A stretch of DNA of 39,939 bases from an uncultured Alphaproteobacteria bacterium (GCA_902547955.1 CACCPY010000012.1:1-39939), one strand, 5' to 3'. Positions 16,334 through 26,404 are shown, counted from the stretch's first letter. Program-made: numbers and translations. The notes: generated by a model not told the origin, from the letters alone.

Positions 16334-18523
16334 ATGATTACAAAATTAAAAGAGAATTTAAAAAAAGCTATTCTGTTTCTTACATTATTTATAATTGGCT
16401 TTTTTATTTTTCTTTCGCTGGTAAGTCATAATCCAAATGATAATAGCTTTTACAGCTTCGATTCATCAGTATTTAATTATCAAAATTATTTAGGTACTTT
16501 TGGTTCTTTTTTATCTTCATCATTGCTTAGTATATTTGGTAAGGTTGCTTTTTTAATACCTATTTTTTTTATAATACATGCAATACGAATAATTCTTAAT
16601 GAGGAAATAAATTGGTACAATTTTTCTAGTCTTCCATTTTTGTTAATTATTAGTTGTCTTTTAATCGAAATTGTTTCTGAAAATAATACTGCATTTTTTC
16701 TCAACAGCGGAATTCTTGGTGAAGGCCTTGGTAATTATCACAATTATTTTTTTAAAGATTTTGAATATAAAACATACCTCCTTTTTGTGATTGCTTTTAT
16801 AAATATAATGTTTCTTTTTTTTTCCTTTAACATCAATACATCAAAAATAAGGTTTATTTTTAATCTAATCTTCAAAATTATCACCAATATTTTTATTTTT
16901 TTTGCATACACACTTAAATTTTCAAAAGAACTAAATTTAAAAAGTCTTTTTGAGAAAGATGTTTCACCAAAAACAATAAAAAAATCGCGTTCAATAAAAA
17001 GACACGTAAGTCCTTTTGTAAGTAATTCAAATTTTTTATTTCCTTCTTTAGAACTTTTAGAAAAACCGAAGAAAAATCCTTCAATTGATATTGAAAATAA
17101 AAAAAATACTGAAATTAATACTGCCATGCTAAGCAATGTATTAAGTGATTTTAAGATAAATGGCCAGATAACTGAGGTAAAACAAGGTCCAATAGTGACC
17201 CTTTTTGAGTTAACACCAGCACCTGGAACTCAATCATCAAGTGTTATCAGATTATCTGAAGACATAGCAAGATCAATGGGAGCGAAATCAGCTAGAATTT
17301 CTACCATCCCTGGGAAAGATGCATTAGGAATAGAAATTCCAAATAAAAATAGAGACACTGTTTTCTTAAGAGAGTTGCTAAATGATGATACCTATAAGAA
17401 TACAAAATTTAAATTACCCTTAACTCTTGGTAAAGATATCTTTGGAAAACCTGTTGTTGTTGACTTAGCGAAAATGCCTCATCTTTTGGTAGCCGGGACA
17501 ACTGGCTCAGGTAAGTCTGTTGGTATAAACGCAATGCTATTATCTTTGTTATATTCTTTGCCGCCTGAGGAGTGTAGATTAATTTTAATTGACCCTAAAA
17601 TGCTGGAGTTGTCAGTTTATAAAGATATACCTCATCTTTTGACCGAAGTTGTTACAGACCCAAAAAAAGCGATTTCGGCTTTGAAGTGGACAGTAAAAGA
17701 AATGGAAACAAGATATAGAATGATGACACATTTAGGTGTAAGAGAGATCGAGGACTACAATGTTAAAGTAAAAAAGATCCTTGATGATGGAGAAGTTATT
17801 TTTAAAGAAACGCAAGTAGGCTACGATTCAGAAACGGGAAAACCAGTTTTGGAAAAAAAAGCTTTAGATCTCAATATTTTTTCAAAAATTGTTGTCGTAG
17901 TTGATGAGTTAGCTGACTTAATGATTACCTCAGGAAAAGAGATTGAATCAGCTATTCAAAGATTGTCACAGATGGCAAGAGCGGCGGGAATTCATTTAAT
18001 TGTTGCTACGCAAAGACCCTCTGTTGATGTAATAACTGGGACAATTAAGTCTAATTTCCCAACAAGAATTAGTTATAAAGTTGTAAACAAAATTAATAGT
18101 AGAACTATATTAGAGGAACAAGGAGCAGAACAATTATTGGGTCAAGGCGATCTTTTAATTACTATGCTTGGAGATAAATTATTAAGGGTGCATGGCCCAT
18201 TTGTAAAAACTGATGAGGTTCAAGCGGTAGTAGATCATTTAAAAAGTCAGGGTGAACCAGAATACCTTCAGTCTGTTACGATAGAGGAGGAGGAATCTGA
18301 AAATTTTTCTCTTGGCTTTTCAGATGGAGGTGATGAACTTTATGATAAAGCTGTTTCTATTGTTTGTAGAGAAAAGAAAGCGTCAACAAGCTTTATTCAA
18401 AGACACCTTCAAATAGGATACAATCGAGCTGCTAGAATAATTGAAAAAATGGAAGCCGAAGGTATTGTTAGTCCAGCTAATCATGTCGGGAGAAGAGAGG
18501 TCTTAGTTGGTAAAGATAATTAG
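16334..18523 (+). CDS. ftsK: DNA translocase FtsK
   Basis: FtsK anchors at the division septum and pumps DNA toward the dif site for chromosome dimer resolution. The 729-residue protein has four or five membrane helices in residues 15-195, a short linker, and the RecA-type motor: VKQGPIVTLFELTPAPGTQ, Walker A GTTGSGKSVG (near residue 389), Walker B VVVVDELADLM (near residue 520) and IVATQRPSVDVITGTIKSN. The C-terminal winged-helix gamma domain (SFIQRHLQIGYNRAARIIEKM) reads KOPS sites. The short linker, versus over 600 residues in E. coli, is usual for compact genomes. It overlaps the BON gene by 17 bp. Confidence 0.96.
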   Translation: MITKLKENLKKAILFLTLFIIGFFIFLSLVSHNPNDNSFYSFDSSVFNYQNYLGTFGSFLSSSLLSIFGKVAFLIPIFFIIHAIRIILNEEINWYNFSSLPFLLIISCLLIEIVSENNTAFFLNSGILGEGLGNYHNYFFKDFEYKTYLLFVIAFINIMFLFFSFNINTSKIRFIFNLIFKIITNIFIFFAYTLKFSKELNLKSLFEKDVSPKTIKKSRSIKRHVSPFVSNSNFLFPSLELLEKPKKNPSIDIENKKNTEINTAMLSNVLSDFKINGQITEVKQGPIVTLFELTPAPGTQSSSVIRLSEDIARSMGAKSARISTIPGKDALGIEIPNKNRDTVFLRELLNDDTYKNTKFKLPLTLGKDIFGKPVVVDLAKMPHLLVAGTTGSGKSVGINAMLLSLLYSLPPEECRLILIDPKMLELSVYKDIPHLLTEVVTDPKKAISALKWTVKEMETRYRMMTHLGVREIEDYNVKVKKILDDGEVIFKETQVGYDSETGKPVLEKKALDLNIFSKIVVVVDELADLMITSGKEIESAIQRLSQMARAAGIHLIVATQRPSVDVITGTIKSNFPTRISYKVVNKINSRTILEEQGAEQLLGQGDLLITMLGDKLLRVHGPFVKTDEVQAVVDHLKSQGEPEYLQSVTIEEEESENFSLGFSDGGDELYDKAVSIVCREKKASTSFIQRHLQIGYNRAARIIEKMEAEGIVSPANHVGRREVLVGKDN

Positions 18524-19082
18524 TTGTTTGCTAATTTTTTTTAACTTATATTCATGTTCGACAGTCAGTTCAGTTGGGGCAGTTCTCGGAAATGCTTCAA
18601 CTTCAACTAGAGGATTTTCTGCTTCAATTGATGATACTTTTTTAATGACTAAAATAATTACAAAAATATCAGGAGTTGAGCTAAAAAATTTTACTAATAT
18701 TACCGTATCAGTTTCCCATGGTCATGTTCTTTTAGCTGGGAATGTAGAAAGTCAAAATAAAAGACTAGAATTAATGAAAGAGGTTTGGAAAATCGAAGGT
18801 GTAAAAAAAGTTTACAATGAAATGTATTTAGGTTCCTCTCAAACTTTTTCAGAAAGAGCTGACGACTTACTATTTGAAACAAGAATTAAAAATAGACTTT
18901 TGTTTGAATCAGGAATTTACAGTAACAACTATTCAGTTGATGTCGTTAATGGCAATGTGTATGTAATGGGAACAGCTTCTAATTTTGATGAAAAAACAAA
19001 ACTAGAAAATTTTTTGAGAGAAATGAAAGATATAAAAAAATTAATAACGATAGTTTCTTTACCAAAAAAAGATTCAAAATAA
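18507..19082 (+). CDS. BON-domain outer-membrane lipoprotein
   Basis: The predicted 191-residue protein starts with a lipoprotein signal peptide (KIISCLLIFFNLYSC, lipobox cysteine near residue 17). Two BON domains follow: one around VSHGHVLLAGNVESQNKRLE and one around VVNGNVYVMGTASNFDEKTK, each with the family's central glycine. It resembles DolP/OsmY-type proteins that bind phospholipids and support outer-membrane integrity. It starts inside the end of ftsK and is followed 14 bp later by gshB, a neighbour pair often seen in alphaproteobacteria. Confidence 0.88.
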   Translation: MVKIISCLLIFFNLYSCSTVSSVGAVLGNASTSTRGFSASIDDTFLMTKIITKISGVELKNFTNITVSVSHGHVLLAGNVESQNKRLELMKEVWKIEGVKKVYNEMYLGSSQTFSERADDLLFETRIKNRLLFESGIYSNNYSVDVVNGNVYVMGTASNFDEKTKLENFLREMKDIKKLITIVSLPKKDSK

Positions 19083-19096
19083 TAAGAACTTAAAAA

Positions 19097-20062
19097 ATGA
19101 AAAAAAAAATTAAAAATAAAAAAAATCCCAGAATTTCAGTTCTTTTTCAGATGGATTCATTCGATAATTTAGATTTTGATACAGATACGACATTAAATCT
19201 AATACAAGAAGCACTTAAAATAAATGCTGATGTTTGGGTGGGATATCCAAAAAAACTTACATATTCTGATGGTAAAGCATCAATAACCGCACAAAAAATA
19301 GTTAGTTCAGATTTAAGTTTTGGGAAACCAAAAAATTTAAAAATAAATGAATTCGATTTTTATTTTATAAGACAAGACCCCCCTTTTAATATGTCTTACT
19401 TAACGAATTGTTATTTACTAGAACTTCATAAAAGTTTTAATAAAAAGCCTTTTTTTGTGAATGATCCGAGTGCAATTAAAAACTTTACTGAAAAAATTTT
19501 CCCACTTTTTTTTAGCGAACATATGCCTAAAAGTTTGGTTACTGAGGATGAAATGATTTTTCTTAAAATGCTTCGTAAGCACAAATATTTAGTTATTAAA
19601 ACTTTATATAATAAAGGAGGTGAAGGAGTCGTAAAAGTTTCTGACGAAAATGAAAAAAAAGCCATTAAAGAATTTAACAATATAAAAAAACGATATTCTG
19701 TACCTGTTGTTGTCCAAGAATTTCTTGATGAAGTGGTTTATGGAGATAAAAGAGTAATTTTAATTGATGGTAAAGCGGCAGGAGTCATAAACAGGATCCC
19801 CAAAAAAGGTCAATTTAAAGCAAATTTGCATCTTGGTGGTGAGGCAAAAAAAACAATATTGACTAAAAAAGAAAAAAAAATTTGTATGGTTATTAAAAAA
19901 ACATTGAAACGTGAAAAGTTATTTTTTGTTGGTATTGATATAATCAACGAAAAACTTACGGAAATTAACGTTACTTCGCCCACAGGTATAGTTCAAATTC
20001 AAGAGCACAGCGGTATAAACATAGCTAAACATTTGTGGACTAAGCTTTTAAAAATAAAGTAA
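19097..20062 (+). CDS. gshB: Glutathione synthetase
   Basis: GshB joins gamma-glutamylcysteine and glycine using ATP. The 321-residue ATP-grasp enzyme shows FIRQDPPFNMSYL (near residue 96), NDPSAIKNFTEKIF, KTLYNKGGEGV for the nucleotide loop, VQEFLDE, and the closing signature EINVTSPTGIVQIQ. Length is standard. The N terminus has an extra lysine-rich stretch (KKKIKNKKNP) before the first strand, so the true start could be slightly later, although no better ATG is obvious. It ends 5 bp from the tpsA1 stop codon on the other strand. Confidence 0.95.
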   Translation: MKKKIKNKKNPRISVLFQMDSFDNLDFDTDTTLNLIQEALKINADVWVGYPKKLTYSDGKASITAQKIVSSDLSFGKPKNLKINEFDFYFIRQDPPFNMSYLTNCYLLELHKSFNKKPFFVNDPSAIKNFTEKIFPLFFSEHMPKSLVTEDEMIFLKMLRKHKYLVIKTLYNKGGEGVVKVSDENEKKAIKEFNNIKKRYSVPVVVQEFLDEVVYGDKRVILIDGKAAGVINRIPKKGQFKANLHLGGEAKKTILTKKEKKICMVIKKTLKREKLFFVGIDIINEKLTEINVTSPTGIVQIQEHSGINIAKHLWTKLLKIK

Positions 20063-20067
20063 GAAAA

Positions 20068-23000
20068 TTACTCCTCAGAGCCTGATTCTCCGCCCCCTGA
20101 GCTTGCCCCACTGGAACTACCACCTGTTGCTAGTGCACCGCCACTCGCTGAGGGTCCACCTGAAGTTCCTCCGCCAAGAGAAGGTCCTCCTGCTGCAGGA
20201 CTAGGGCCAGGTGCAGTTGTCATTGCCACCACCTTAGGCACGGCTTGTGTAGCACCTGTGATTATTTTTTTACCTGATTTTGCCAACTCATTTATCTTAT
20301 TTTCAATATTTTTTATAGCTTTAAATTTGGCTCTGAGTTCAAACAAAAATTCATGAGTTTCGCCTAATAGAGTGTAGTTAGAAGCATCAGTACCCTTTAG
20401 TTTTAATCCGTTAGTACCTATTTTATTTAAACCTTCTTTAGTTACTCTAGTCTTAGTGCTTCCAGAGAGCTTGACATTATCACCCTTTATTTGATTATTC
20501 ATCCTTAATTGACCTGACGTAAGTCTTACGTTCCTATTAATTCTATTAATCTTTCTTGAACCACTTAATTTTATAGGTTTTTTATTAATAGTAACTTTAT
20601 GGTTACTCCCTACTAAAGTGTAATTATTAGCTAATCCACCATTCGATCCGTCAGATAGAGAAAGTCCTGCTGTTGATGCTAAGCTTGACTCTGACTGGAC
20701 ATTTGCTGATGATAATGAGGCTGAACCAGTGAGAGTTAGCGTTTCGTTACCAATGAGATTGCCAACGGTTAAATCAGTAGAACTGATAATATTGGTGCCG
20801 TTGTAATTTCTTGAACCACTTAAGCTAATTTGTTTTGGTGTTATCTGGGCATTATTAATTGTCTTTACTGTTGAATTAGCCACAAGTCCATAAACATCAC
20901 CATGCCTGCTATGTGTTTTTGATGAAATTGTGTAAGCACCATCAGCTGTTACAATTGCACTATCACTAGCTGTCCCTGAATTATAAGTGTAAGTTTGATT
21001 ACTAAGTGTAACATTAACTCCGCTAGGGAGTCCATTTGCAGCAGTAACTTTGGACGTACCGAAGGTTGCAGAAGATGTGGAAGTGGTGCCATCGTAGACT
21101 TTTTTAACTTTCACTGAGGTTCCTGATACATTGCCGTAGGTTTTTGTTAATTCGCCTGGATCATAACCATTAAGTATACCACTTCCCGAGCCACTAATTG
21201 AATCGCCATTAGAATAACCATACTGGATAAATTCAGCAGATTCGACACCACTGAAAGTATTATCTGAGGATTTGTTTAATCTTTTAATCCTCCAATTAGT
21301 GTTATTTCCATTTGTGTTAATTGATGAGATTGCTCCCATTTCATATCCAGAAATATCTATTGTTGTTCCACTATTATTTGATGCCGTAAGGCTAGTACCA
21401 GTTATTGTTCCAGTAGCGGAATCTCCTGTTGCGTTTATGGCCCCAGCGGTAATTGTACCCAATGAAATGTTTCCTGGTTGGTCATTGGTAAGTCCGGTTC
21501 CACCATCTATGACTGCTGTTACAGTCCCGCTTCCTGCATTTATGGTTGCATTATTAGTTATGTCTGCTGTGCCGCTTCCTCTTTGTGAATCAACAACACC
21601 ATATGATGTTGACGTGTTAGCGCGAAGTGTTAAGTCACCATTTGCGGTAGTTATATTAGAATTAATTGTTATATCACGTCCAGCTAGTAATGAAAGATTC
21701 CCACCGGAGCTACCACTCACGCTAATAGCATTAGATACGGTAATGTCTTGGTTAGCTCTTAAATAAACATCGGTCCCTGCCGCCAATAAATCCTGTATTG
21801 TTGCACTGCCAACAGTATTTGTACTTGATGAATCTGTTGAGAATGAATTGACAGTTTCAATGCCCGCACTTCCTGATGCTCCGGTAAATGAACCTGATGA
21901 AAATTCATCGTTATTATGAAACGCGACACCACTCATGTTGGTTGTCCAACCTTGCCCTGGCCCTTGCCACCCAAAATCAATCCTATCCCCACCCGTTCTT
22001 TCTCCGAAATATATTAACAACGGATAATATGTATCTGCTTGTAGTGTTACATTGCTACTATATCTAATTCTCATACCGTGTGCACCTCTATTATCAACTA
22101 ATCTATTAGAACTGTTCCTTACGCTTATGAAACGTGACCACGAGTCTACATTGTTATAACCTTGGGTAAATAGCCAAGCCCAACTAGAGTCATCACTGAA
22201 GGTATAAAATCTATGGGTACCCGTCTGCTTAGGTTTAAAAAAACCTCTCCATTCTGCAGAATATCTCTCAGCGAAATTTCTACCAGGTGTTATATGATTA
22301 ATAGTAGTGAAGTCTCTGTTGAACCTATTTCTTACACTTGACCTAGAATCCTGGGTTCTGCCGCCAACAGTTCCAAAATAACTAAAGCTATCGTTAAAAT
22401 AATTATAGTAAACTTGGGCTCTGAGCCCATTATCCAGAGAGGCCCCTGACGAACCACTGGCATCGACAGTAATGTTCTTTGGGTCCAAAAGTAAAGTTCC
22501 ATAATCCACGCTTACACGGTCTAAATTAACTGTTCTTAGAAGATTTTTTGACGAGATTTCTATAAAACCTCCTTTTTCTTTTTTGTTGTAAGCTTTAGTA
22601 ACCCAACCTTCATTTGCCTTTAAGTAACCATTGGCGTCAATTGAGCCCAAAAAATCTGTAGTTTCGTCTGACCATATAACTGCTGTCCCACCTTGTCCAA
22701 ATGCACTTGAAATATTTATATTAACGTCGTAATCAACAATTGTGTTTTGGGAGTTAATAATTTCATTTTGATTTTCAAACCGATTGATAAATCCATTATA
22801 CTCCTTTAAACTGACCCTTGATAACTCTTGACCACCTAAATATTCGCCACCAATTCTTACTTTACCCCCCTGAGATGCTCCTTTAGCTGAAATATCTGCC
22901 GCAGCCAACCTAACATTCTGTCCAGCATAATCAATAATACCACCTTGATTCGAATTCCCATCGGCCTTGAACGCTCCAGTAACAAGGTTATAACTATCTC

Positions 23001-24180
23001 CATGTAATTTAATAGATCCGCCGTTAAGAGACCCAGACATATCAACATTAGTTCGAGCTGTGGATAACAATACATCTTCTGAAACTACCATTAGGTCTCC
23101 ACCACTTTCTTTCAAACCCTTGGCGACAATAGAACCATCCAGAACTAGTACTTCTTTGGCTTTGGCTAATATTTTACCACCGCTTGAGCCGCTAGCATTC
23201 GTAGACCCTCCATAATACACACTGGTACCAGTTATTGTTAGCCTACCAGAGGGAGTGGTCGGATTTTTACTTGAAACATCTATATTACCCTTTATTTCAA
23301 CAATATCATTATTTTCTCCACCTATAACTACATTCCCTGTTTGCTGATTTATACTCGCGGCTGAAACAATGCCTGACGAACCAACATTTACTGACCCAAG
23401 CATTAAATTTTCTGCTGTTTTTGAAGATAATTGGATGTAACCGCCTTCAGCAATTAATGACCCATTGTTTGTGACTAAGCTGTCTAATGATTTTCCATTT
23501 ATATCCTTAATATTTGAAAGCTCACTTGTTTGCACCGCTACTTTCATTAAACCATTACCCGAAAGATCTAAAGTTATTTGTTCACCAGCCCCCATGAATA
23601 TTTTTCCTAACTTGGCTGTTATTGTCCCTTGATTTGAAACGTATTTTCCAATTAGTGAGGCATGACCGGAGTCGCTCACCTCTATATTTCCGTGGTTTTC
23701 AACTCCAGTCGTTGTTTTATTTTTATAGAAGTTGTGCCTTCCGTGTAAAAAATCACTAGTGTTTATGTCTAAACTTGATGCAGTGAATGAATTACTTCTC
23801 ACGATCCCTGATTTTGTTAAAAACACCCCATTAGGATTGACAAGTACTACATTTCCATTTGAGTTTACTCGTCCAGCTATATTAGATGGTGTTGAGCCCA
23901 ATACCCTGTTTAGTGAAGAAGAGTTAGACGACGGCATGTTGAAATCGACAACTCCCGATGAGTGAACAGAAAATGAATCCCAATGTATTACAGAATTGTG
24001 AGTGTTTTGATTAAGAACCATGTGGTCAGGATTAACATAAGCTATTTCTACATTCCCATTTTGCACAGAACCACCGGTTGGCATATCTGAGGCTATTGCC
24101 GATATACCTGGACTGATTGTCATAATGCCGCACAAAGATGCTGCAATAAACGAATTAAATTTATTTTTTTTAAGAACCAT
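20068..24180 (-). CDS. Two-partner secretion exoprotein TpsA1 with PA14-like domain
   Basis: The predicted 1370-residue filamentous-haemagglutinin-type protein has a signal peptide (about residues 1-31) and an N-terminal TPS secretion domain to about residue 290. It contains VLVNPNGVFLTKSG, the NPNG motif recognised by TpsB, and the usual FTASSLDI. A beta-helical region follows, then residues 585-757 form a PA14/GLEYA-like domain (AEWRGFFKPKQTGTHRFYTF, YYPLLIYFGE, FGWQGPGQ). Further on are YDG/MBG-like repeats (KVYDGTT) and a Gly/Ser-rich acidic tail. An adhesion or carbohydrate-binding role is inferred. A GAGGA ribosome binding site precedes the ATG. tpsB1 lies 78 bp upstream. The gene looks less AT-rich than the core genes. 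Confidence 0.9.
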   Translation of the reverse strand: MVLKKNKFNSFIAASLCGIMTISPGISAIASDMPTGGSVQNGNVEIAYVNPDHMVLNQNTHNSVIHWDSFSVHSSGVVDFNMPSSNSSSLNRVLGSTPSNIAGRVNSNGNVVLVNPNGVFLTKSGIVRSNSFTASSLDINTSDFLHGRHNFYKNKTTTGVENHGNIEVSDSGHASLIGKYVSNQGTITAKLGKIFMGAGEQITLDLSGNGLMKVAVQTSELSNIKDINGKSLDSLVTNNGSLIAEGGYIQLSSKTAENLMLGSVNVGSSGIVSAASINQQTGNVVIGGENNDIVEIKGNIDVSSKNPTTPSGRLTITGTSVYYGGSTNASGSSGGKILAKAKEVLVLDGSIVAKGLKESGGDLMVVSEDVLLSTARTNVDMSGSLNGGSIKLHGDSYNLVTGAFKADGNSNQGGIIDYAGQNVRLAAADISAKGASQGGKVRIGGEYLGGQELSRVSLKEYNGFINRFENQNEIINSQNTIVDYDVNINISSAFGQGGTAVIWSDETTDFLGSIDANGYLKANEGWVTKAYNKKEKGGFIEISSKNLLRTVNLDRVSVDYGTLLLDPKNITVDASGSSGASLDNGLRAQVYYNYFNDSFSYFGTVGGRTQDSRSSVRNRFNRDFTTINHITPGRNFAERYSAEWRGFFKPKQTGTHRFYTFSDDSSWAWLFTQGYNNVDSWSRFISVRNSSNRLVDNRGAHGMRIRYSSNVTLQADTYYPLLIYFGERTGGDRIDFGWQGPGQGWTTNMSGVAFHNNDEFSSGSFTGASGSAGIETVNSFSTDSSSTNTVGSATIQDLLAAGTDVYLRANQDITVSNAISVSGSSGGNLSLLAGRDITINSNITTANGDLTLRANTSTSYGVVDSQRGSGTADITNNATINAGSGTVTAVIDGGTGLTNDQPGNISLGTITAGAINATGDSATGTITGTSLTASNNSGTTIDISGYEMGAISSINTNGNNTNWRIKRLNKSSDNTFSGVESAEFIQYGYSNGDSISGSGSGILNGYDPGELTKTYGNVSGTSVKVKKVYDGTTSTSSATFGTSKVTAANGLPSGVNVTLSNQTYTYNSGTASDSAIVTADGAYTISSKTHSRHGDVYGLVANSTVKTINNAQITPKQISLSGSRNYNGTNIISSTDLTVGNLIGNETLTLTGSASLSSANVQSESSLASTAGLSLSDGSNGGLANNYTLVGSNHKVTINKKPIKLSGSRKINRINRNVRLTSGQLRMNNQIKGDNVKLSGSTKTRVTKEGLNKIGTNGLKLKGTDASNYTLLGETHEFLFELRAKFKAIKNIENKINELAKSGKKIITGATQAVPKVVAMTTAPGPSPAAGGPSLGGGTSGGPSASGGALATGGSSSGASSGGGESGSEE

Positions 24181-24258
24181 TTCCTCAAAGTTCCTTTTTA
24201 AAAAGCGTAATGTATTTTCCGCCTATTTAAACGACAAAACAAGTCTTTTTTTTATTAT

Positions 24259-26010
24259 TTAGAAATCCATATTGAACATTAGCATTAAATGATGTTTATT
24301 TAATCTTACATCTGAGAGCACTTCAATTTTGTCGGTAGCGATTGTTTTAGAATATTCAACTTTAGCTGTAATATTTTTGTCGAAATAAAAATAATCATTA
24401 AAGTTGTTAATTTGGAGGCCGACTCCAACAGACTTAGCCGCAGTTTCTTTGTTTTCTGCTGCAGTTGGCCTATTTAGGTATGCAACCCCCATTGCGGAAT
24501 ACATGTATGGTGTTATTGAAAGATTTTTTAGAAGAAAAAAATTCCTGTTAACTTCTGCTCTAATGTACCAAATTTTATCTCCTGAAATGGCTCCTGAGGT
24601 TAAGGAGCTTATTCTATCCATGCCAATAACTGTACTTTGTTCAGAATTTAACAATGCGTCATCAGTGTATTGCCCGCCCAAACCTATTTTCATTAGGTAG
24701 TTTGTAAGAATATAGAATGAGTACGATGAATTTACTCGTAAGTGATGATATTGCGATGTTCCTGAGGTTCTAGAAAGAGGTGTATCCGTTGCTTCACTTG
24801 CTGAACGTGACGCAACGTCAATTCCACGAGATAATTCAGAATCAAAATAAATACAACCTCCTGGACAACCAAAATAACTAAGACCCAATCTTAGGCTTGT
24901 TAGTCTGTCATGAGATAAAATTTGATCTACACCTGTTGTATTCGTTTGTTGTAGTTCGTCAATCCACGTTAAGTTTCCTCTTACTGTCCATGAAGTATTT
25001 GCACTTAGTTTTAAAGGATAAGTTAAGCCTAACGATCCCGATTTCATATTGGACTCAATTCCTAATGATGTAATATCTCCACCTGGTCTAGTCATACTTT
25101 CTGAATATGAGAAGTTAGAAATCAGACCATTGTCGCCTAAAGGATACGAAAAAGATAATCCTCCTCCTCTGATCGTTACTGCATTTCCAGTTCCTTTCAT
25201 TCCTTTAATTGTCGGTCGGGCTAGTCCAAACATTGTCAGACTTTCCCCAAATCCAAATGGTGAATTAATAGTTGTTTGTAAAACTCCTAATTGCCTTCCT
25301 AATTCTTCACTTTGAGTGTTATTAAAATTTATATTTCCTGAGATCAGTTTGTGTTTAGCTTCAACGACTAATAAAGTTGCCCCCTCTTTTGTTCCTGGAG
25401 CAAAGGCAGTATTAAGTTGTAACCCAGCTACCCTTCCTGCTAATAATAGTTTTCTTTCTAGGAGTGATTTTTTTATATTTTTTTTATCTTTTAGCTCTCT
25501 AAGATATCGGAAAACAGCCTTTTTTTGTTTTTTTGGAATTTTTTTAAGATTTATTTTTTCTATGAAACCGTCTATAACTTTAAAAAAAATAGTAGCACTG
25601 TCTGGCTTTAATTCTTGTTTGGGTAAAATCACTCTGACTAAAGGAAAATCATTTAACTGATAATCCTTAGTCATTTTTTTTGCGATCAAGTTTAACTCAT
25701 TTATACTTCTCGATTTTCCAATTAATTGATTTTTGTAATCGTCAAAGTTTATTACATTTTGTAATTCCTTTGAGGCAATAACTACTAATGACTTAATAGT
25801 AACCGATATCTGATCCAGTTGATTTTCTTTAATTTTAATATTGCCTAATCCATTCAAAAGATTTTCATCACTTCGTTTTTTAATTTTCTCTTTTTCAATA
25901 TCTTCTAAAACTTTTGGAACAGTTTGGCTCGGAGAAGTTGAAGCTGCATGAATGCTGAAGCTAAATAATAAAATTATTTTAAAGTAAATAATACTTTTTA
26001 ATTGTTCCAT
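24259..26010 (-). CDS. Two-partner secretion transporter TpsB1 (Omp85/ShlB/FhaC family)
   Basis: This 583-residue outer-membrane transporter exports the TpsA protein encoded next to it. It has a signal peptide (about residues 1-23), a plug-helix region starting SPSQTVPKVLED, two POTRA domains (FPLVRVILPKQEL, then IFFKVIDGFIEKINL), and a 16-strand barrel from about residue 225, ending in phenylalanine. The L6 loop, normally V-R-G-F/Y, reads I-S-S-L before SGAISGD, so the usual arginine is missing. A C-x3-C pair (GCPGGC, near residue 380) lies in the barrel. It is the first gene of its operon and closely resembles TpsB2 along its length. Confidence 0.93.
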   Translation of the reverse strand: MEQLKSIIYFKIILLFSFSIHAASTSPSQTVPKVLEDIEKEKIKKRSDENLLNGLGNIKIKENQLDQISVTIKSLVVIASKELQNVINFDDYKNQLIGKSRSINELNLIAKKMTKDYQLNDFPLVRVILPKQELKPDSATIFFKVIDGFIEKINLKKIPKKQKKAVFRYLRELKDKKNIKKSLLERKLLLAGRVAGLQLNTAFAPGTKEGATLLVVEAKHKLISGNINFNNTQSEELGRQLGVLQTTINSPFGFGESLTMFGLARPTIKGMKGTGNAVTIRGGGLSFSYPLGDNGLISNFSYSESMTRPGGDITSLGIESNMKSGSLGLTYPLKLSANTSWTVRGNLTWIDELQQTNTTGVDQILSHDRLTSLRLGLSYFGCPGGCIYFDSELSRGIDVASRSASEATDTPLSRTSGTSQYHHLRVNSSYSFYILTNYLMKIGLGGQYTDDALLNSEQSTVIGMDRISSLTSGAISGDKIWYIRAEVNRNFFLLKNLSITPYMYSAMGVAYLNRPTAAENKETAAKSVGVGLQINNFNDYFYFDKNITAKVEYSKTIATDKIEVLSDVRLNKHHLMLMFNMDF

Positions 26011-26036
26011 TTAATTTCCATCAACAGTTAATTGCT

Positions 26037-26106
26037 CTGTTGATAATAGCTTAGAAACCCTAGTTTTACTAACTTTTTTTTGTATTTAAAATTTCTTTTT
26101 CCACAG
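26037..26106 (-). promoter_or_regulatory. Facing DnaA-box-like pair upstream of tpsB1
   Basis: Read in the direction of tpsB1, CTGTGGAAAAA (26106 down to 26096) is followed after 48 bp by ATTATCAACAG (26047 down to 26037), 26 bp before the ATG. The same two elements, in the same order, orientation and almost the same spacing, occur before tpsB2. They may bind DnaA or another regulator. Confidence 0.55.
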
Positions 26107-26218
26107 ACTGTGGATGTTTTGCTTGTTGGAACCGTTATTATGTGTAAATATGTGTTATGCCAATAAGTTTCTTGCCTAATTTGAGTCTTCAAGCCTGTAA
26201 GCATTAGCACACATTTTA

Positions 26219-26329
26219 GTGCAGTCCTTACTTAGAGAAAACTTTGGCCTGTGTAGTGTTACAAACAAGACATACCTGAAAAAAACAAATTAAAAAATTT
26301 ATCACAAGAACCCTTTCTTGCAACTGCAC
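26219..26329. repeat. Inverted 7-mer enclosing a small hairpin
   Basis: GTGCAGT at 26219-26225 is exactly complementary to ACTGCAC at 26323-26329, enclosing 97 bases. Just inside the right arm is a perfect 6-bp hairpin (CAAGAA, loop CCCT, TTCTTG; 26305-26320). It may be a small structured RNA or part of the origin region; there is no U-run to mark a terminator. Confidence 0.35.
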
Positions 26330-26404
26330 CGATACCAAATAACGCTAAAAAGCTAGGATGTAGTTAACTTTAACTGAACTATATTAAAATTGTTAGTTTT
26401 TTTA

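Noticed and set aside
20063-20067. Missing terminator between convergent gshB and tpsA1, and likewise at the other convergent pairs (xth/HIT, hslU/smr, secB/unknown, DUF971/UbiH).
   Set aside because: No hairpin plus T-run was found, but overlapping convergent ends are normal in compact genomes and may rely on Rho, so I report no terminators.
21272-21766. 164-residue open frame on the plus strand opposite tpsA1.
   Set aside because: It is a shadow of the repetitive Gly/Thr/Ser codons of tpsA1; its Val/Pro-rich composition matches no family.
26028-26210. 60-residue minus-strand frame in the gap between tpsB1 and mnmE.
   Set aside because: No ribosome binding site, no recognisable domain, and it covers the DnaA-box-like elements.
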